Positions 17,073-25,291 of a stretch of DNA of 64,000 nucleotides are shown here, in pieces. Below the pieces are notes generated by a model that worked only from the letters and a program-made list of their open reading frames with translations, was not told the origin of the DNA and made no database searches. The number at the start of each line of letters is the position of its first letter. Positions within the stretch are counted from its first letter, which is position 1. A program made the position numbers and the translations under genes. This DNA is from an uncultured Lachnospiraceae bacterium (GTDB lineage Bacteria > Bacillota > Clostridia > Lachnospirales > Lachnospiraceae): contig USGU01000004.1 of NCBI GenBank assembly GCA_900554415.1, positions 36,264 to 100,263 of the forward strand, read 5' to 3'.

Positions 17073-18437
17073 CTATTCTGTCATGCCCTTCAGCAGTTCC
17101 TGTTCCTTATCCGCGATGAACTCAATGTCAAATTTGCCTGCCTGATAATCCGGATGATTCAGAATCTCATACTGATAATCCACGTTTGTGTCGATACCTT
17201 CTATAATTACTTCTCCAAGCGCACTGCGCATCTTCATGATAGCTTCCGCTCTGTTTTTTGCATATACGATCAACTTTGCCAGCATATTGTCATAATATGG
17301 CGGCACAGTGTAACCACTGTAAATTGCGGAATCAATCCGTACTCCCTTTCCTCCCGGAAGATACATATCTGTGATCGTTCCCGGGCATGGGCGGAAGTTT
17401 TTCGCAGGATTCTCCGCGTTGATCCGGCACTCAATGGCGTGTCCGGTAAGCTGTACATCTTCCTGTCGATAGGAGAGTTCTCTTCCGTCCGCGATCCGGA
17501 TCTGCTCTTTAATCAGATCGATCCCTGTCACCCATTCTGTGACCGGATGTTCCACCTGAATCCGGGTATTCATCTCCATAAAATAGAACTTCCCTGTCTT
17601 TTCCAGAAGGAACTCGATGGTTCCAGCATTTTCATAGCCGGATGCCTTTGCCGCTTTCACAGCCGCCTCTCCCATCTCCTTGCGAAGTGCTTCGGAGATT
17701 GCCGGACATGGCGACTCCTCGATCAGCTTCTGGTGGTTTCTCTGGATAGAGCAGTCACGCTCCCCCAGATGAATGACATTTCCATATTTATCGGCAAGGA
17801 TCTGGAACTCGATGTGTTTTGGATGCTCTACAAAATGCTCCAGATACATAGTTCCATCTCCAAATGCAGCTTTTGCTTCTTTTTGTGCGGTATTAAATGC
17901 CACTTCGAACTCTTCCGGAGTCTGAGCCACACGCATGCCTTTTCCACCACCGCCAAGTGCTGCCTTGACAATCACTGGATAGCCGATCTCCCCTGCTATC
18001 TCTGCTGCGGCATCTGCCTCATAGAGGGGCTCATTACATCCCGGGATTACCGGAACTCCTGCCTCTACCATGGTGCATCTTGCCTGAGACTTGTGTCCCA
18101 GTTTCCGGATCGCCTCCGCAGATGGTCCGATGAAAATGATGTTACATCTCGCACAAAGTTCTGCAAATTTGCTGTTCTCTGACAGGAACCCGAATCCCGG
18201 ATGGATGGCATCCGCCCCGGATACGATGGTCGCGCTGACGATCTGTTCCATGTTCAGATAACTGTCTGTAGATGCTGCCGGACCGATGCAGACTGCTTCG
18301 TCTGCAAGCTGTGTATGGAGTGCTTCTTTATCTGCCTCTGAATAAATGGCAACCGTCTCGATTCCCATTTCCCGGCATGCACGGATGATCCGCACGGCAA
18401 TCTCTCCACGGTTGGCGATCAATACTTTCTTAATCAT
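17073..18437 (-). CDS. accC: Acetyl-CoA carboxylase biotin carboxylase subunit
   Basis: 454 residues, the usual AccC length. It carboxylates the biotin on AccB with ATP and bicarbonate. MIKKVLIANRGEIAVRIIRA is the canonical start. The ATP-grasp glycine loop is KAALGGGGKGMRVA; ERDCSIQRNHQKLIEESP and EMNTRIQVEHPVTE are catalytic blocks. The gene lies eight bases downstream of fabZ. No abnormal residues were noticed. Confidence 0.97.
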   Translation of the reverse strand: MIKKVLIANRGEIAVRIIRACREMGIETVAIYSEADKEALHTQLADEAVCIGPAASTDSYLNMEQIVSATIVSGADAIHPGFGFLSENSKFAELCARCNIIFIGPSAEAIRKLGHKSQARCTMVEAGVPVIPGCNEPLYEADAAAEIAGEIGYPVIVKAALGGGGKGMRVAQTPEEFEVAFNTAQKEAKAAFGDGTMYLEHFVEHPKHIEFQILADKYGNVIHLGERDCSIQRNHQKLIEESPCPAISEALRKEMGEAAVKAAKASGYENAGTIEFLLEKTGKFYFMEMNTRIQVEHPVTEWVTGIDLIKEQIRIADGRELSYRQEDVQLTGHAIECRINAENPAKNFRPCPGTITDMYLPGGKGVRIDSAIYSGYTVPPYYDNMLAKLIVYAKNRAEAIMKMRSALGEVIIEGIDTNVDYQYEILNHPDYQAGKFDIEFIADKEQELLKGMTE

Positions 18438-18445
18438 GTCTTCCC

Positions 18446-18874
18446 CTATCCAATCATCAGTGATAATTCTGCTTTTACTGCGACTTCACCGTCAACCGAT
18501 GCGATTGCTTCACCGATGACCAGTGGTCCTTTCTGACGGATGATCTTCGCTTCCAGCTTCAGTTTATCTCCCGGAACAACTTTTCTGCGGAATTTGCAAT
18601 TCTTGATTCCACCAAAGTATCCCAGCTTTCCTTTGTTTTCTTCCTGAACCAGAACGGCAACTGCCCCAACCTGAGCCAGTGCCTCTACGATCAGAACACC
18701 AGGCATAACCGGCTCCTGCGGGAAATGTCCTGCAAAAAAGTCTTCCCGGTATGTAACACATTTGTATCCAACAGCATATTCGCCCGGTTCGTAATCTTCG
18801 ATATAATCCACTAGCAGAAACGGATGTCTGTGTGGAATGATTTCTTTAATTTCTGAAATTCCAAGATGTTTCAT
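18446..18874 (-). CDS. fabZ: 3-hydroxyacyl-ACP dehydratase
   Basis: 142 residues with a single hot-dog fold. It removes water from 3-hydroxyacyl-ACP. IIPHRHPFLLVDYI and GHFPQEPVMPGVLIVEALAQ hold the catalytic histidine and glutamate. A glycine-rich KLGYFGGIKNCKFRRKVVPGD stretch follows. No FabA-like isomerase is present in the operon, so unsaturated-acid synthesis, if any, is not explained by this cluster. Located between accB and accC. Confidence 0.96.
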   Translation of the reverse strand: MKHLGISEIKEIIPHRHPFLLVDYIEDYEPGEYAVGYKCVTYREDFFAGHFPQEPVMPGVLIVEALAQVGAVAVLVQEENKGKLGYFGGIKNCKFRRKVVPGDKLKLEAKIIRQKGPLVIGEAIASVDGEVAVKAELSLMIG

Positions 18875-18897
18875 GTCTGTCTCCTTTTCCTGCTTTC

Positions 18898-19374
18898 TTA
18901 CGACACTCTGAACAGTGGCTGTCCGTACTCTACAACTTCTCCGTTTGACACCAGTACTTCCTGAATCACACCGTCGAAATCACTTTCAATGTCATTCATC
19001 AATTTCATGGCTTCTACGATTGCAATCGTCTGTCCCTTCTTTACCGTATCTCCTACAGCCACAAATGGATCCGCATCCTCGGCCGGTGCCACGTAAAAGG
19101 TTCCGACAAGCGGAGATTTGATCAGTCTTCCCGGCTTTTCTTCTGCTGTATTTTCTGTGCTTTCACTTCCGGAAACTACTGACGGTGCGGCTGCAGAAAC
19201 CACCGGTGCGGCTGCAAATGCTGCTGTCGGCGCGGTCACTGCTGCTCCGCCGCAGATTGTCTGTACTTTTTCTTTCTGTATATTTAATTTGATTCCATTT
19301 TCTTCATACTCGAATCCGGTCAGTTCTGAGTTAGAAACTGCCCCGATCAGTTTTACCAGATGTTCAAATTCCAT
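18898..19374 (-). CDS. accB: Acetyl-CoA carboxylase biotin carboxyl carrier protein
   Basis: About 158 residues. The N-terminal domain (EFEHLVKLIGAVSNSELTGFEYEE) is followed by an alanine/proline-rich mobile linker and a C-terminal biotinyl domain with the lysine in EAMKLMNDIESDFDG. The biotinyl domain carries SPLVGTFYVAPAEDADPFVAVGD, with the thumb expected in AccB. Either a GTG at 19383 or the ATG at 19374 could start the protein; the ATG is chosen for its better-spaced AGAGGTG site. Confidence 0.95.
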   Translation of the reverse strand: MEFEHLVKLIGAVSNSELTGFEYEENGIKLNIQKEKVQTICGGAAVTAPTAAFAAAPVVSAAAPSVVSGSESTENTAEEKPGRLIKSPLVGTFYVAPAEDADPFVAVGDTVKKGQTIAIVEAMKLMNDIESDFDGVIQEVLVSNGEVVEYGQPLFRVS

Positions 19375-19385
19375 GTCCTGCACCT

Positions 19386-20624
19386 CTATCCTTCATACTT
19401 CTTCAAAAGGATCGCCGCATTGTGTCCGCCGAATCCCAGAGAATTGCTCATTGCATACTTAATTTCTTTTTCTACCGGCGCACCTACCGCATAGTTCAGA
19501 TCACAGGCTTCATCTGTTGCTTCTGTTCCTACGGTCTGGTGGATAAAGCCGTCCTGGATAGATTTGACACAGGCAACACATTCTACTGCACCTGCTGCTC
19601 CAAGCAGATGACCGATCATAGATTTTGTGGAGTTAATGACAACATCCTTTGCAGCTTCGCCAAATGCTTTCTTGATTGCATAAGTCTCAAACAAGTCGTT
19701 GTGGTGTGTGCTGGTTCCGTGTGCATTGATATACTGCACATCAGCCGGTGTGATCCCTGCTTCTTCCATGGCATACTCCATGGCTTTGGCTGCTCCGCTT
19801 CCGTCCTCTGCCGGGGAAGTGATGTGGTATGCATCTCCGGTTGCCCCGTATCCCACGAGTTCTGCGTAGATCTTCGCTCCTCTTGCTTTTGCATGCTCCA
19901 GTTCTTCCAACACTACAACACCTGCGCCTTCTCCAAGAACGAATCCGCTTCTGTCCTTGTCAAACGGAATCGATGCACGTGCCGGATCTGTGCTGGTCGT
20001 CAGTGCAGTAAGTGCGGTGAATCCAGCTACTCCGGTCGGACAGATGCAGCTCTCAGTTCCCCCTGCAAACATGACTTCCGCGTCTCCGTACTGGATGGCA
20101 CGAAGGGCATCTCCGATACAGTTGGTTCCTGATGCACAGGCTGTTACCACGTTGGTACATTTCCCTTTCAGTCCAAGCTGGATGGAAACATTGCCTGCGG
20201 CCATGTTGGAAATCATCATCGGCACCATCAGAGGCGCCACTCTTCCCGGTCCCTTTTCCAGAATGGTGGTATACTGTTTCTCAATCTGCTGAAGACTTCC
20301 GATTCCGGATCCGATGATAACGCCACAGCGGAACGGATCTTCTTTTTCAATCTCGAATCCTGCATCCTCGCAGGCTTCCTTTGCTGCCACAACAGCATAC
20401 TGAGAAAAAGTCTCCATACGCTTTGCCGCTTTGAAATCCATCCGTTCCTTTGCCACAAAGCCCTTGACCTCTGCCGCAATTTTTACTTTATAGTCACTGG
20501 TATCGAATTTGGTGATCTCACCGATTCCACATTTCCCAGCTTTTAAGCTGCTCCAGAATTCTTCTACGTTATTTCCAACCGGGGTGATTGCTCCAAGCCC
20601 CGTAATCACTACTCTACGTTTCAT
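19386..20624 (-). CDS. fabF: Beta-ketoacyl-ACP synthase II
   Basis: 412 residues with a thiolase fold. It elongates acyl-ACP by decarboxylative condensation with malonyl-ACP. The nucleophile is C163 in VTACASGTNCIGDA; the catalytic histidines are in HGTSTHHNDLFE and STKSMIGHLLGAAGA. Length and motif positions match E. coli FabF. The gene lies between fabG and accB with gaps of about ten bases and has no sign of damage. It is the only elongating KAS in the cluster. Confidence 0.97.
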   Translation of the reverse strand: MKRRVVITGLGAITPVGNNVEEFWSSLKAGKCGIGEITKFDTSDYKVKIAAEVKGFVAKERMDFKAAKRMETFSQYAVVAAKEACEDAGFEIEKEDPFRCGVIIGSGIGSLQQIEKQYTTILEKGPGRVAPLMVPMMISNMAAGNVSIQLGLKGKCTNVVTACASGTNCIGDALRAIQYGDAEVMFAGGTESCICPTGVAGFTALTALTTSTDPARASIPFDKDRSGFVLGEGAGVVVLEELEHAKARGAKIYAELVGYGATGDAYHITSPAEDGSGAAKAMEYAMEEAGITPADVQYINAHGTSTHHNDLFETYAIKKAFGEAAKDVVINSTKSMIGHLLGAAGAVECVACVKSIQDGFIHQTVGTEATDEACDLNYAVGAPVEKEIKYAMSNSLGFGGHNAAILLKKYEG

Positions 20625-20634
20625 TTCTTCCTCC

Positions 20635-21375
20635 TTACATGGCCATTCCGCCGTCTACACTGATCACCTGACCAGTGATGTAGGCTGCTGCATCGGATGC
20701 CAGAAACGCTGCGGTCTCTGCGATATCTTCTGCGCTTCCTAAGCGTCCCAGTGGAATCTGTTTCATGGTTTCCTCAATTACCTTCTCAGACAACACGCTT
20801 GTCATATCGGTCTCGATAAATCCCGGTGCGATGGCGTTGACGGTAATGTTACGTGAAGCCAGCTCTTTTGCCGCTGATTTGGTCATTCCGATAACTCCGG
20901 CCTTCGAAGCCGCATAGTTGACCTGTCCTGCGTTTCCGGAAATGCCGACTACGGAAGACATGTTGATGATCCGGCCGCTTCTCTGCTTCATCATCTGGCG
21001 GGATGCGAAACGGATCCCGTGGAAGGTTCCCTTCAGATTCACATCGATCACGCTTGTGAAGTCCTCTTCACTCATACGCATCATCAGTCCGTCTTTTGTG
21101 ATTCCGGCATTATTTACCAGAATATCGATCCGTTTGAACTGATCGATGATTTCTTTAAAAAATGCTTCACAGGAATCGTAGTCTGCCACGTTGCACTGCA
21201 TAATCTCTGCTCTTCCGCCGTCTGCAATAATCTTTTGTTTTACTTCTTCTGCCTTCTCGGCAGAGCCATTATAATTGATGATAACGGTAGCTCCCAGCTT
21301 CGCCAGCTTCGTTGCAATGGCTCTTCCGATTCCGCGGGAAGCACCGGTCACTACTGCGATTTTTCCATTTAACAT
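20635..21375 (-). CDS. fabG: 3-oxoacyl-ACP reductase
   Basis: 246 residues, a short-chain dehydrogenase/reductase. It reduces 3-ketoacyl-ACP with NADPH. The cofactor loop is VTGASRGIGRAIA at residues 9-21, and the NNAGITKDG block follows. The catalytic Ser-Tyr-Lys set lies in MSSVVGISGN and VNYAASKAG. The C-terminus ITGQVISVDGGMAM is standard. It is embedded between fabD and fabF. Confidence 0.97.
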   Translation of the reverse strand: MLNGKIAVVTGASRGIGRAIATKLAKLGATVIINYNGSAEKAEEVKQKIIADGGRAEIMQCNVADYDSCEAFFKEIIDQFKRIDILVNNAGITKDGLMMRMSEEDFTSVIDVNLKGTFHGIRFASRQMMKQRSGRIINMSSVVGISGNAGQVNYAASKAGVIGMTKSAAKELASRNITVNAIAPGFIETDMTSVLSEKVIEETMKQIPLGRLGSAEDIAETAAFLASDAAAYITGQVISVDGGMAM

Positions 21376-21399
21376 ATCTTCTCTCCTTTGGCGCTCTGC

Positions 21400-22323
21400 C
21401 TAGTTTGTCAGTTCGCCCACAACTTTTTCCACGTCTTCCCAGCTTGCGATGTTGTACATCTTGACACTTTTATCGATTTTTTTCATGAATCCTGCCAGTG
21501 TTTTTCCCGGACCGATCTCTACAAAGGTATCTACACCTTCAGCGATCATCTTTTCCATGCTCTCCTGCCATCTTACGGAAGCCGCCACCTGGTCCTCCAG
21601 AAGTGTCTTAGTCTGGCTGATATCGCTTACATATTCTGCGGTCACATTGGTCACATACGGGATCTGAAGCTCGGTAAATGTCATCTGCTCCATCTCTTTT
21701 GCCAGTTCTTCTCCTGCTTTTTTCAGCATCGGAGAATGGAACGGTCCACTGACATTGAGCATCACTGCTCGATTCGCGCCCGCGGCTTTCAGTACTTCTG
21801 CTGCCTGCTCTACTGCCTTTCCTTCTCCGGTGATCACGATCTGTCCCGGGCAGTTGTAGTTTGCCACGGTAACACCGCTTATGTCCTGAATGCCTGCTTC
21901 CACCGCTTCTGCGGAAAGTCCCAGGATTGCTGCCATCCCGCCTTCTCCGGCCGGAACGGTATTCTGCATCAGAATTCCTCTTGTTCTTACCAGACGGATG
22001 GCATCTTCTTCTGCCATTCCGCCGGCTACACTGATGGCACAGTACTCACCAAGACTAAGTCCCGCGGTAACATCCGGGGTTAAGCCCTTCTCTTCTACCA
22101 CTTTTGTCATGGCAAGACAGGTTGTTACCAGAGCTGCCTGGGTATATTCTGTCAAATCAAGTTTGTCATTTTCTTCAAAGCATAATGCTTTCATATCTAT
22201 CTGCAAAAGATCGGTCGCTTTGTCATAGACCGCTTTTGCCAGTTCACTGTTTTCATAAAATTCTTTTCCCATGCCGGCTTTCTGTGCGCCCTGGCCCGGG
22301 TAAATAAATGCAATCTTACTCAT
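21400..22323 (-). CDS. fabD: Malonyl-CoA:ACP transacylase
   Basis: 307 residues. It loads malonyl groups onto ACP. The N-terminal FIYPGQGAQKAGMGKEFYEN is the oxyanion-hole glutamine motif. The nucleophile serine lies in GLSLGEYCAISVAGG, with leucine where many FabD proteins have histidine before the serine, a common variant. The catalytic histidine is in NVSGPFHSPMLKKAG. The start overlaps the fabK stop by eight bases. Confidence 0.96.
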   Translation of the reverse strand: MSKIAFIYPGQGAQKAGMGKEFYENSELAKAVYDKATDLLQIDMKALCFEENDKLDLTEYTQAALVTTCLAMTKVVEEKGLTPDVTAGLSLGEYCAISVAGGMAEEDAIRLVRTRGILMQNTVPAGEGGMAAILGLSAEAVEAGIQDISGVTVANYNCPGQIVITGEGKAVEQAAEVLKAAGANRAVMLNVSGPFHSPMLKKAGEELAKEMEQMTFTELQIPYVTNVTAEYVSDISQTKTLLEDQVAASVRWQESMEKMIAEGVDTFVEIGPGKTLAGFMKKIDKSVKMYNIASWEDVEKVVGELTN

Positions 22324-23254
22324 AAATGTGTAATCCTCCGATTAAAGCGTCGGTTTCTTTCACCAGTTTCTGGATTAGTTCTTCACAGCTTAAGATCTCT
22401 TTTACCATTGCTGCGCTCTGTCCTGCCATCACGCTTCCGTTTACCACGTCACCTTCGACAACCGCTTTTCGCAGTCCTCCCAGCGTCAAATGCTCCAGTT
22501 CTTCGAAAGATGCACCGCTGTTTTCCAGTTCCAGATACTGCTTTGTCATCTGATTTCTCAGGGCACGCACCGGATGTCCTGTGGTTCTTCCGGTTACACG
22601 GGAATCGATATCCCTTGCCTTGATGATTGCCTGTTTGTAATTATCATGAACAACAGATTCTTTCGTTGCCACAAAATGGGTGCCCATCTGTACGCCCTTT
22701 GCGCCCAGCATAAATGCTGCCGCCACTCCTCTTCCGTCTGCCACACCACCGGCTGCAATGACCGGAATCTTCACGGCATCTACGATCTGAGGAACGAGAA
22801 CCATCGTGGTATTCTCCCCGATATGTCCTCCGGCTTCACACCCCTCCGCTACCAGTGCGTCTGCACCGCAGCGTTCCATTCTTCTTGCAAGTGCTACGGA
22901 AGCTACTACCGGAATGACCTTCACTCCTGCTTCCTTCCACATCTTCATATATTTCTCCGGATTTCCGGCTCCGGTAGTTACTACCTTTACGCCCTCTTCC
23001 GCTACGACTTTTGCTACTTCGTCCGCATAAGGACTCATGAGCATGATATTTACTCCAAATGGTTTGTCTGTCAGTTCTTTTGCTTCTCTGATCTGTTCAC
23101 GTACCCATTCTGCCGGAGCGCTCGCAGCTCCAATGAGTCCAAGCCCACCGGCATTTGATACACCGGCCGCAAGATGATACTCAGCAACCCAGGCCATTCC
23201 GCCCTGGATAATCGGATATTCTATTCCCAGTAATTCGGTTACTTCTGTCTTCAT
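22316..23254 (-). CDS. fabK: Enoyl-ACP reductase II (FMN-dependent)
   Basis: 312 residues. FabK reduces enoyl-ACP with NADH through FMN and replaces FabI in many Firmicutes. YPIIQGGMAWVAEYHLAAGVS, the NIMLMSPYADEVA block, CGADALVAEGCEAGGHIGE and AAGGVADGRGVAAAFMLGAKG are FabK signatures. No FabI or FabL homologue was seen in this window. It lies between acpP and fabD. Confidence 0.95.
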   Translation of the reverse strand: MKTEVTELLGIEYPIIQGGMAWVAEYHLAAGVSNAGGLGLIGAASAPAEWVREQIREAKELTDKPFGVNIMLMSPYADEVAKVVAEEGVKVVTTGAGNPEKYMKMWKEAGVKVIPVVASVALARRMERCGADALVAEGCEAGGHIGENTTMVLVPQIVDAVKIPVIAAGGVADGRGVAAAFMLGAKGVQMGTHFVATKESVVHDNYKQAIIKARDIDSRVTGRTTGHPVRALRNQMTKQYLELENSGASFEELEHLTLGGLRKAVVEGDVVNGSVMAGQSAAMVKEILSCEELIQKLVKETDALIGGLHIYE

Positions 23255-23284
23255 ATTACAACCTCGCTTTTTTATTATTATGTC

Positions 23285-23509
23285 TTATTTCTGAAGTCCT
23301 TCGATGTAAGTTACTACGCTTCCTACTGTTGTCAGGTCAGAAATCGCTTCTGTATCAATCTCTACGCCAAATTTGTCTTCGAATGACATTACAAGATCCA
23401 TAAGGTCAAGAGAATCTGCTCCAAGAGATTCGAATGTTGTCTCTGCTGTAAGCTCTGCTGCGTCTGTTCCTAATCCTTCTGCTACGATTTCAATTACTTT
23501 TTCTAACAT
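23285..23509 (-). CDS. acpP: Acyl carrier protein
   Basis: 74 residues, strongly acidic. The phosphopantetheine attachment serine is S33 in LGADSLDLMDLVMSFEDKFG. Length and composition are typical. It follows fabH by about 110 bases and precedes fabK. It carries the growing acyl chain for all enzymes of this operon. Confidence 0.96.
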   Translation of the reverse strand: MLEKVIEIVAEGLGTDAAELTAETTFESLGADSLDLMDLVMSFEDKFGVEIDTEAISDLTTVGSVVTYIEGLQK

Positions 23510-23620
23510 ATTTGTTGTCTCCTTTTTGTTCTATAAATTTGTTTGTATATGTAATCCGTCTTTTCCTGCCCGGAAGCTGTATCTCTTCCTTCTGACAGAC
23601 TTTTGGCGGCTCTTACCTTG

Positions 23621-24583
23621 TTACCACTCGAGTAAGGTTGCTCCCCAGGAGAGTCCTGCTCCGAAGCCTGCGAAAACGATCTTCTGTCCTCTTCTCAGCT
23701 TTCCGCTGCGATTCATCTCATCCAACAGGATTGGAATGCTGGCGGAAGATGTATTTCCATATTCTGCAATGTTCATCGGGAATTTTCCGATATCAACTGT
23801 CATCCGCTTTGCCACAGATTCAATGATTCTTTGATTCGCCTGATGAAGCACGAACCAGTCAATCTCTTCTACCGGAGTATGGGACTGTTCCAGAAGTTCG
23901 CCGATGACCTCCGGCACCTTCTTTACTGCAAATTTGAAAACGCTCTGTCCATCCATGGACATATAGGTTTCTTTTGCTTCTTCTTTTTCCTGCCATCCCA
24001 TCTGATGACGGCTCTCACAGGCAAGGACTTCTCCCATCGTTCCATCGGAATATGTCACACAGGACGCCGCCTCTCCGGCCTCTGCCCGCACCACTGCGGC
24101 TCCGGCCCCGTCACCAAACAGGATGCAGCTTCCTCTGTCCTGCCAGTTCACGATATTCGAAAGGCTCTCGCTTCCGATGACTAGGATTGTCTTGTACATA
24201 CCTGCTTCGACAAATGCCTGTGCCGTATTGTAGGCAAAGACAAATCCGCTGCATGCTGCGCTTAAGTCGAACCCTGTTGCGTTGACTGCTCCCAGTTCTC
24301 GCTGCACCTCACAGGCAGTACACGGGATGATGGTATTCGGTGTGATCGTCGATACCAGGATCAGATCTACCTCTTCTGCTTTCACATTTCCATTCTCCAG
24401 TGCTGCTCTGGCTGCTTCTACCGCCATACTGACTGTAGTATCACCGTCAATGATGTGCCGCTTCACGATTCCGGTCCGTTCCCGGATCCAGGCATCGTTG
24501 GTCTCCACCATCTTCGCTAAATCATTGTTATCATAATAGTTCTCCGGCACGTACGCACCGGTACCGCATATTTTTGCTCTCAT
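23621..24583 (-). CDS. fabH: Beta-ketoacyl-ACP synthase III
   Basis: 320 residues. It starts chain synthesis by condensing acyl-CoA with malonyl-ACP. The nucleophile is C111 in DLSAACSGFVFAYN; the histidine and asparagine are in FVLHQANQRIIES and AEYGNTSSASIPI. The C-terminus GFGAGLSWGATLLEW is canonical. It is the first gene of the fab operon, about 65 bases after the predicted transcription start, with an AAGGA-type ribosome site. Confidence 0.97.
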   Translation of the reverse strand: MRAKICGTGAYVPENYYDNNDLAKMVETNDAWIRERTGIVKRHIIDGDTTVSMAVEAARAALENGNVKAEEVDLILVSTITPNTIIPCTACEVQRELGAVNATGFDLSAACSGFVFAYNTAQAFVEAGMYKTILVIGSESLSNIVNWQDRGSCILFGDGAGAAVVRAEAGEAASCVTYSDGTMGEVLACESRHQMGWQEKEEAKETYMSMDGQSVFKFAVKKVPEVIGELLEQSHTPVEEIDWFVLHQANQRIIESVAKRMTVDIGKFPMNIAEYGNTSSASIPILLDEMNRSGKLRRGQKIVFAGFGAGLSWGATLLEW

Positions 24584-24612
24584 ATTTGTAATGTCCTTCT
24601 TGATTTTAAATG

Positions 24613-24634
24613 TAAAATATTTTATTTTAAAATA
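24613..24634 (-). promoter_or_regulatory. Candidate FabT operator: two overlapping perfect 12-bp palindromes
   Basis: TAAAATATTTTA (24613-24624) and TATTTTAAAATA (24623-24634) are each perfect palindromes and share two bases. They lie in the untranslated leader just downstream of the predicted start site and upstream of fabH. MarR-family repressors bind such AT-rich inverted repeats, and the operon encodes one (13711-14151). The sequence differs from the streptococcal TTTGA-type FabT site, so the assignment is inferred. Confidence 0.55.
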
Positions 24635-24657
24635 CTTTTAATTTCAAACTGTTTGAC

Positions 24658-24686
24658 AGTATAACATAATAAGATACCTTTGGCAA
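24658..24686 (-). promoter_or_regulatory. Predicted sigma-A promoter of the fab operon
   Basis: Minus strand: -35 TTGCCA (24686-24681), 17-base spacer, -10 TATACT (24663-24658). Transcription should begin near 24,651, leaving a 68-base leader that contains the twin palindrome. This is the only strong promoter seen upstream of the twelve-gene operon. Confidence 0.7.
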
Positions 24687-24708
24687 GAAGTTTTTTTCGA
24701 CAACATTT

Positions 24709-24867
24709 TCAACTTGTGTGCAGCATCCCCTGAAGCGGTGTGAACTCTGCCCCTTTTTCCTGTTCCGATTCGGCAGTTCCCATCAGATGAACGACAATCC
24801 CATACGGAAGTTCCTCTATTTTTTCTTCCATCCTTATCCCAGCAACAACAATCCCTACGGTAGCCAT
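24709..24867 (-). CDS. Small ORF of unknown function (52 aa)
   Basis: A 52-residue reading frame starting MATVGIVVAGIRMEEKIEEL and containing the hydrophobic stretch PYGIVVHLMG. It has a GGAG ribosome site eight bases before the ATG. I do not recognise the family. It lies just upstream of the fab promoter and directly downstream of the truncated DUF4405 gene on the same strand. It could be a real small protein or a remnant of a larger gene. Confidence 0.35.
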   Translation of the reverse strand: MATVGIVVAGIRMEEKIEELPYGIVVHLMGTAESEQEKGAEFTPLQGMLHTS

Positions 24868-24888
24868 TATCGCAACTCCATGACAAAT

Positions 24889-25128
24889 CTATCTTGTTTC
24901 AGTCGAATTTACACTATAACCAAATATACGCAAGGGTGTATATTTTCCTTTTGTGATGCTTTTAGTCCACCTCAGATTCATAATATGATGGAGTACGAAT
25001 AAGCAAAACATTGCCATTCCAATCCATTCATGGGTTGTTTCTCCTACCATTTCATAAGGCATCAGCAGCATAAGGGCAAGGAACATCAATAAATCAATGC
25101 CGATTTTTACTTTTCTGTCTGTTCCCAT
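24889..25128 (-). pseudogene. DUF4405-type membrane protein, truncated after 79 codons
   Basis: MGTDRKVKIGIDLLMFLALM, then GETTHEWIGMAMFCLFVLHH and NLRWTKSITKGKYTPLRI match the N-terminal two transmembrane segments of DUF4405 proteins, which have haem-binding-like histidines (HEW, LHHI). Full-length members have several more membrane helices; here the frame ends after GYSVNSTETR, which is not family-like. No continuation was found in the other frames downstream. It is most likely a 3'-truncated relic, in a region where other genes are also broken. Confidence 0.6.
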
Positions 25129-25220
25129 TTAAAAGCACTCCTGAAAGATTTCAAATATTTCTTCATGTGTCATTTTCTTATAGTATAAAATCGCTTCATT
25201 TCGTTTTCTCACTTTCATGC

Positions 25221-25266
25221 AAAAAAATAGCAGGATACATTCCTTTTCAGAACATAACCTGCTATC
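25221..25266 (-). terminator. Intrinsic terminator after the Abi_2 pseudogene
   Basis: On the minus strand ATAGCAGG pairs with CCTGCTAT, with further partial pairing inside, and the hairpin is followed by seven T. It lies about 26 bases beyond the remnant C-terminal stop codon of the Abi gene. Confidence 0.8.
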
Positions 25267-25291
25267 ATTGACTGTTACTGTTTTCATTTTT

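Noticed and set aside
17154..18182. A 342-codon plus-strand reading frame
   Set aside because: Antisense shadow of accC, which has full family motifs.
24644..24886. An 80-codon minus-strand frame starting MSWSCDNGYRR
   Set aside because: Its composition (Cys/Arg/Trp rich) is that of an off-frame reading, and it overlaps the fab promoter and operator; the 52-codon frame in the same place has the better ribosome site.
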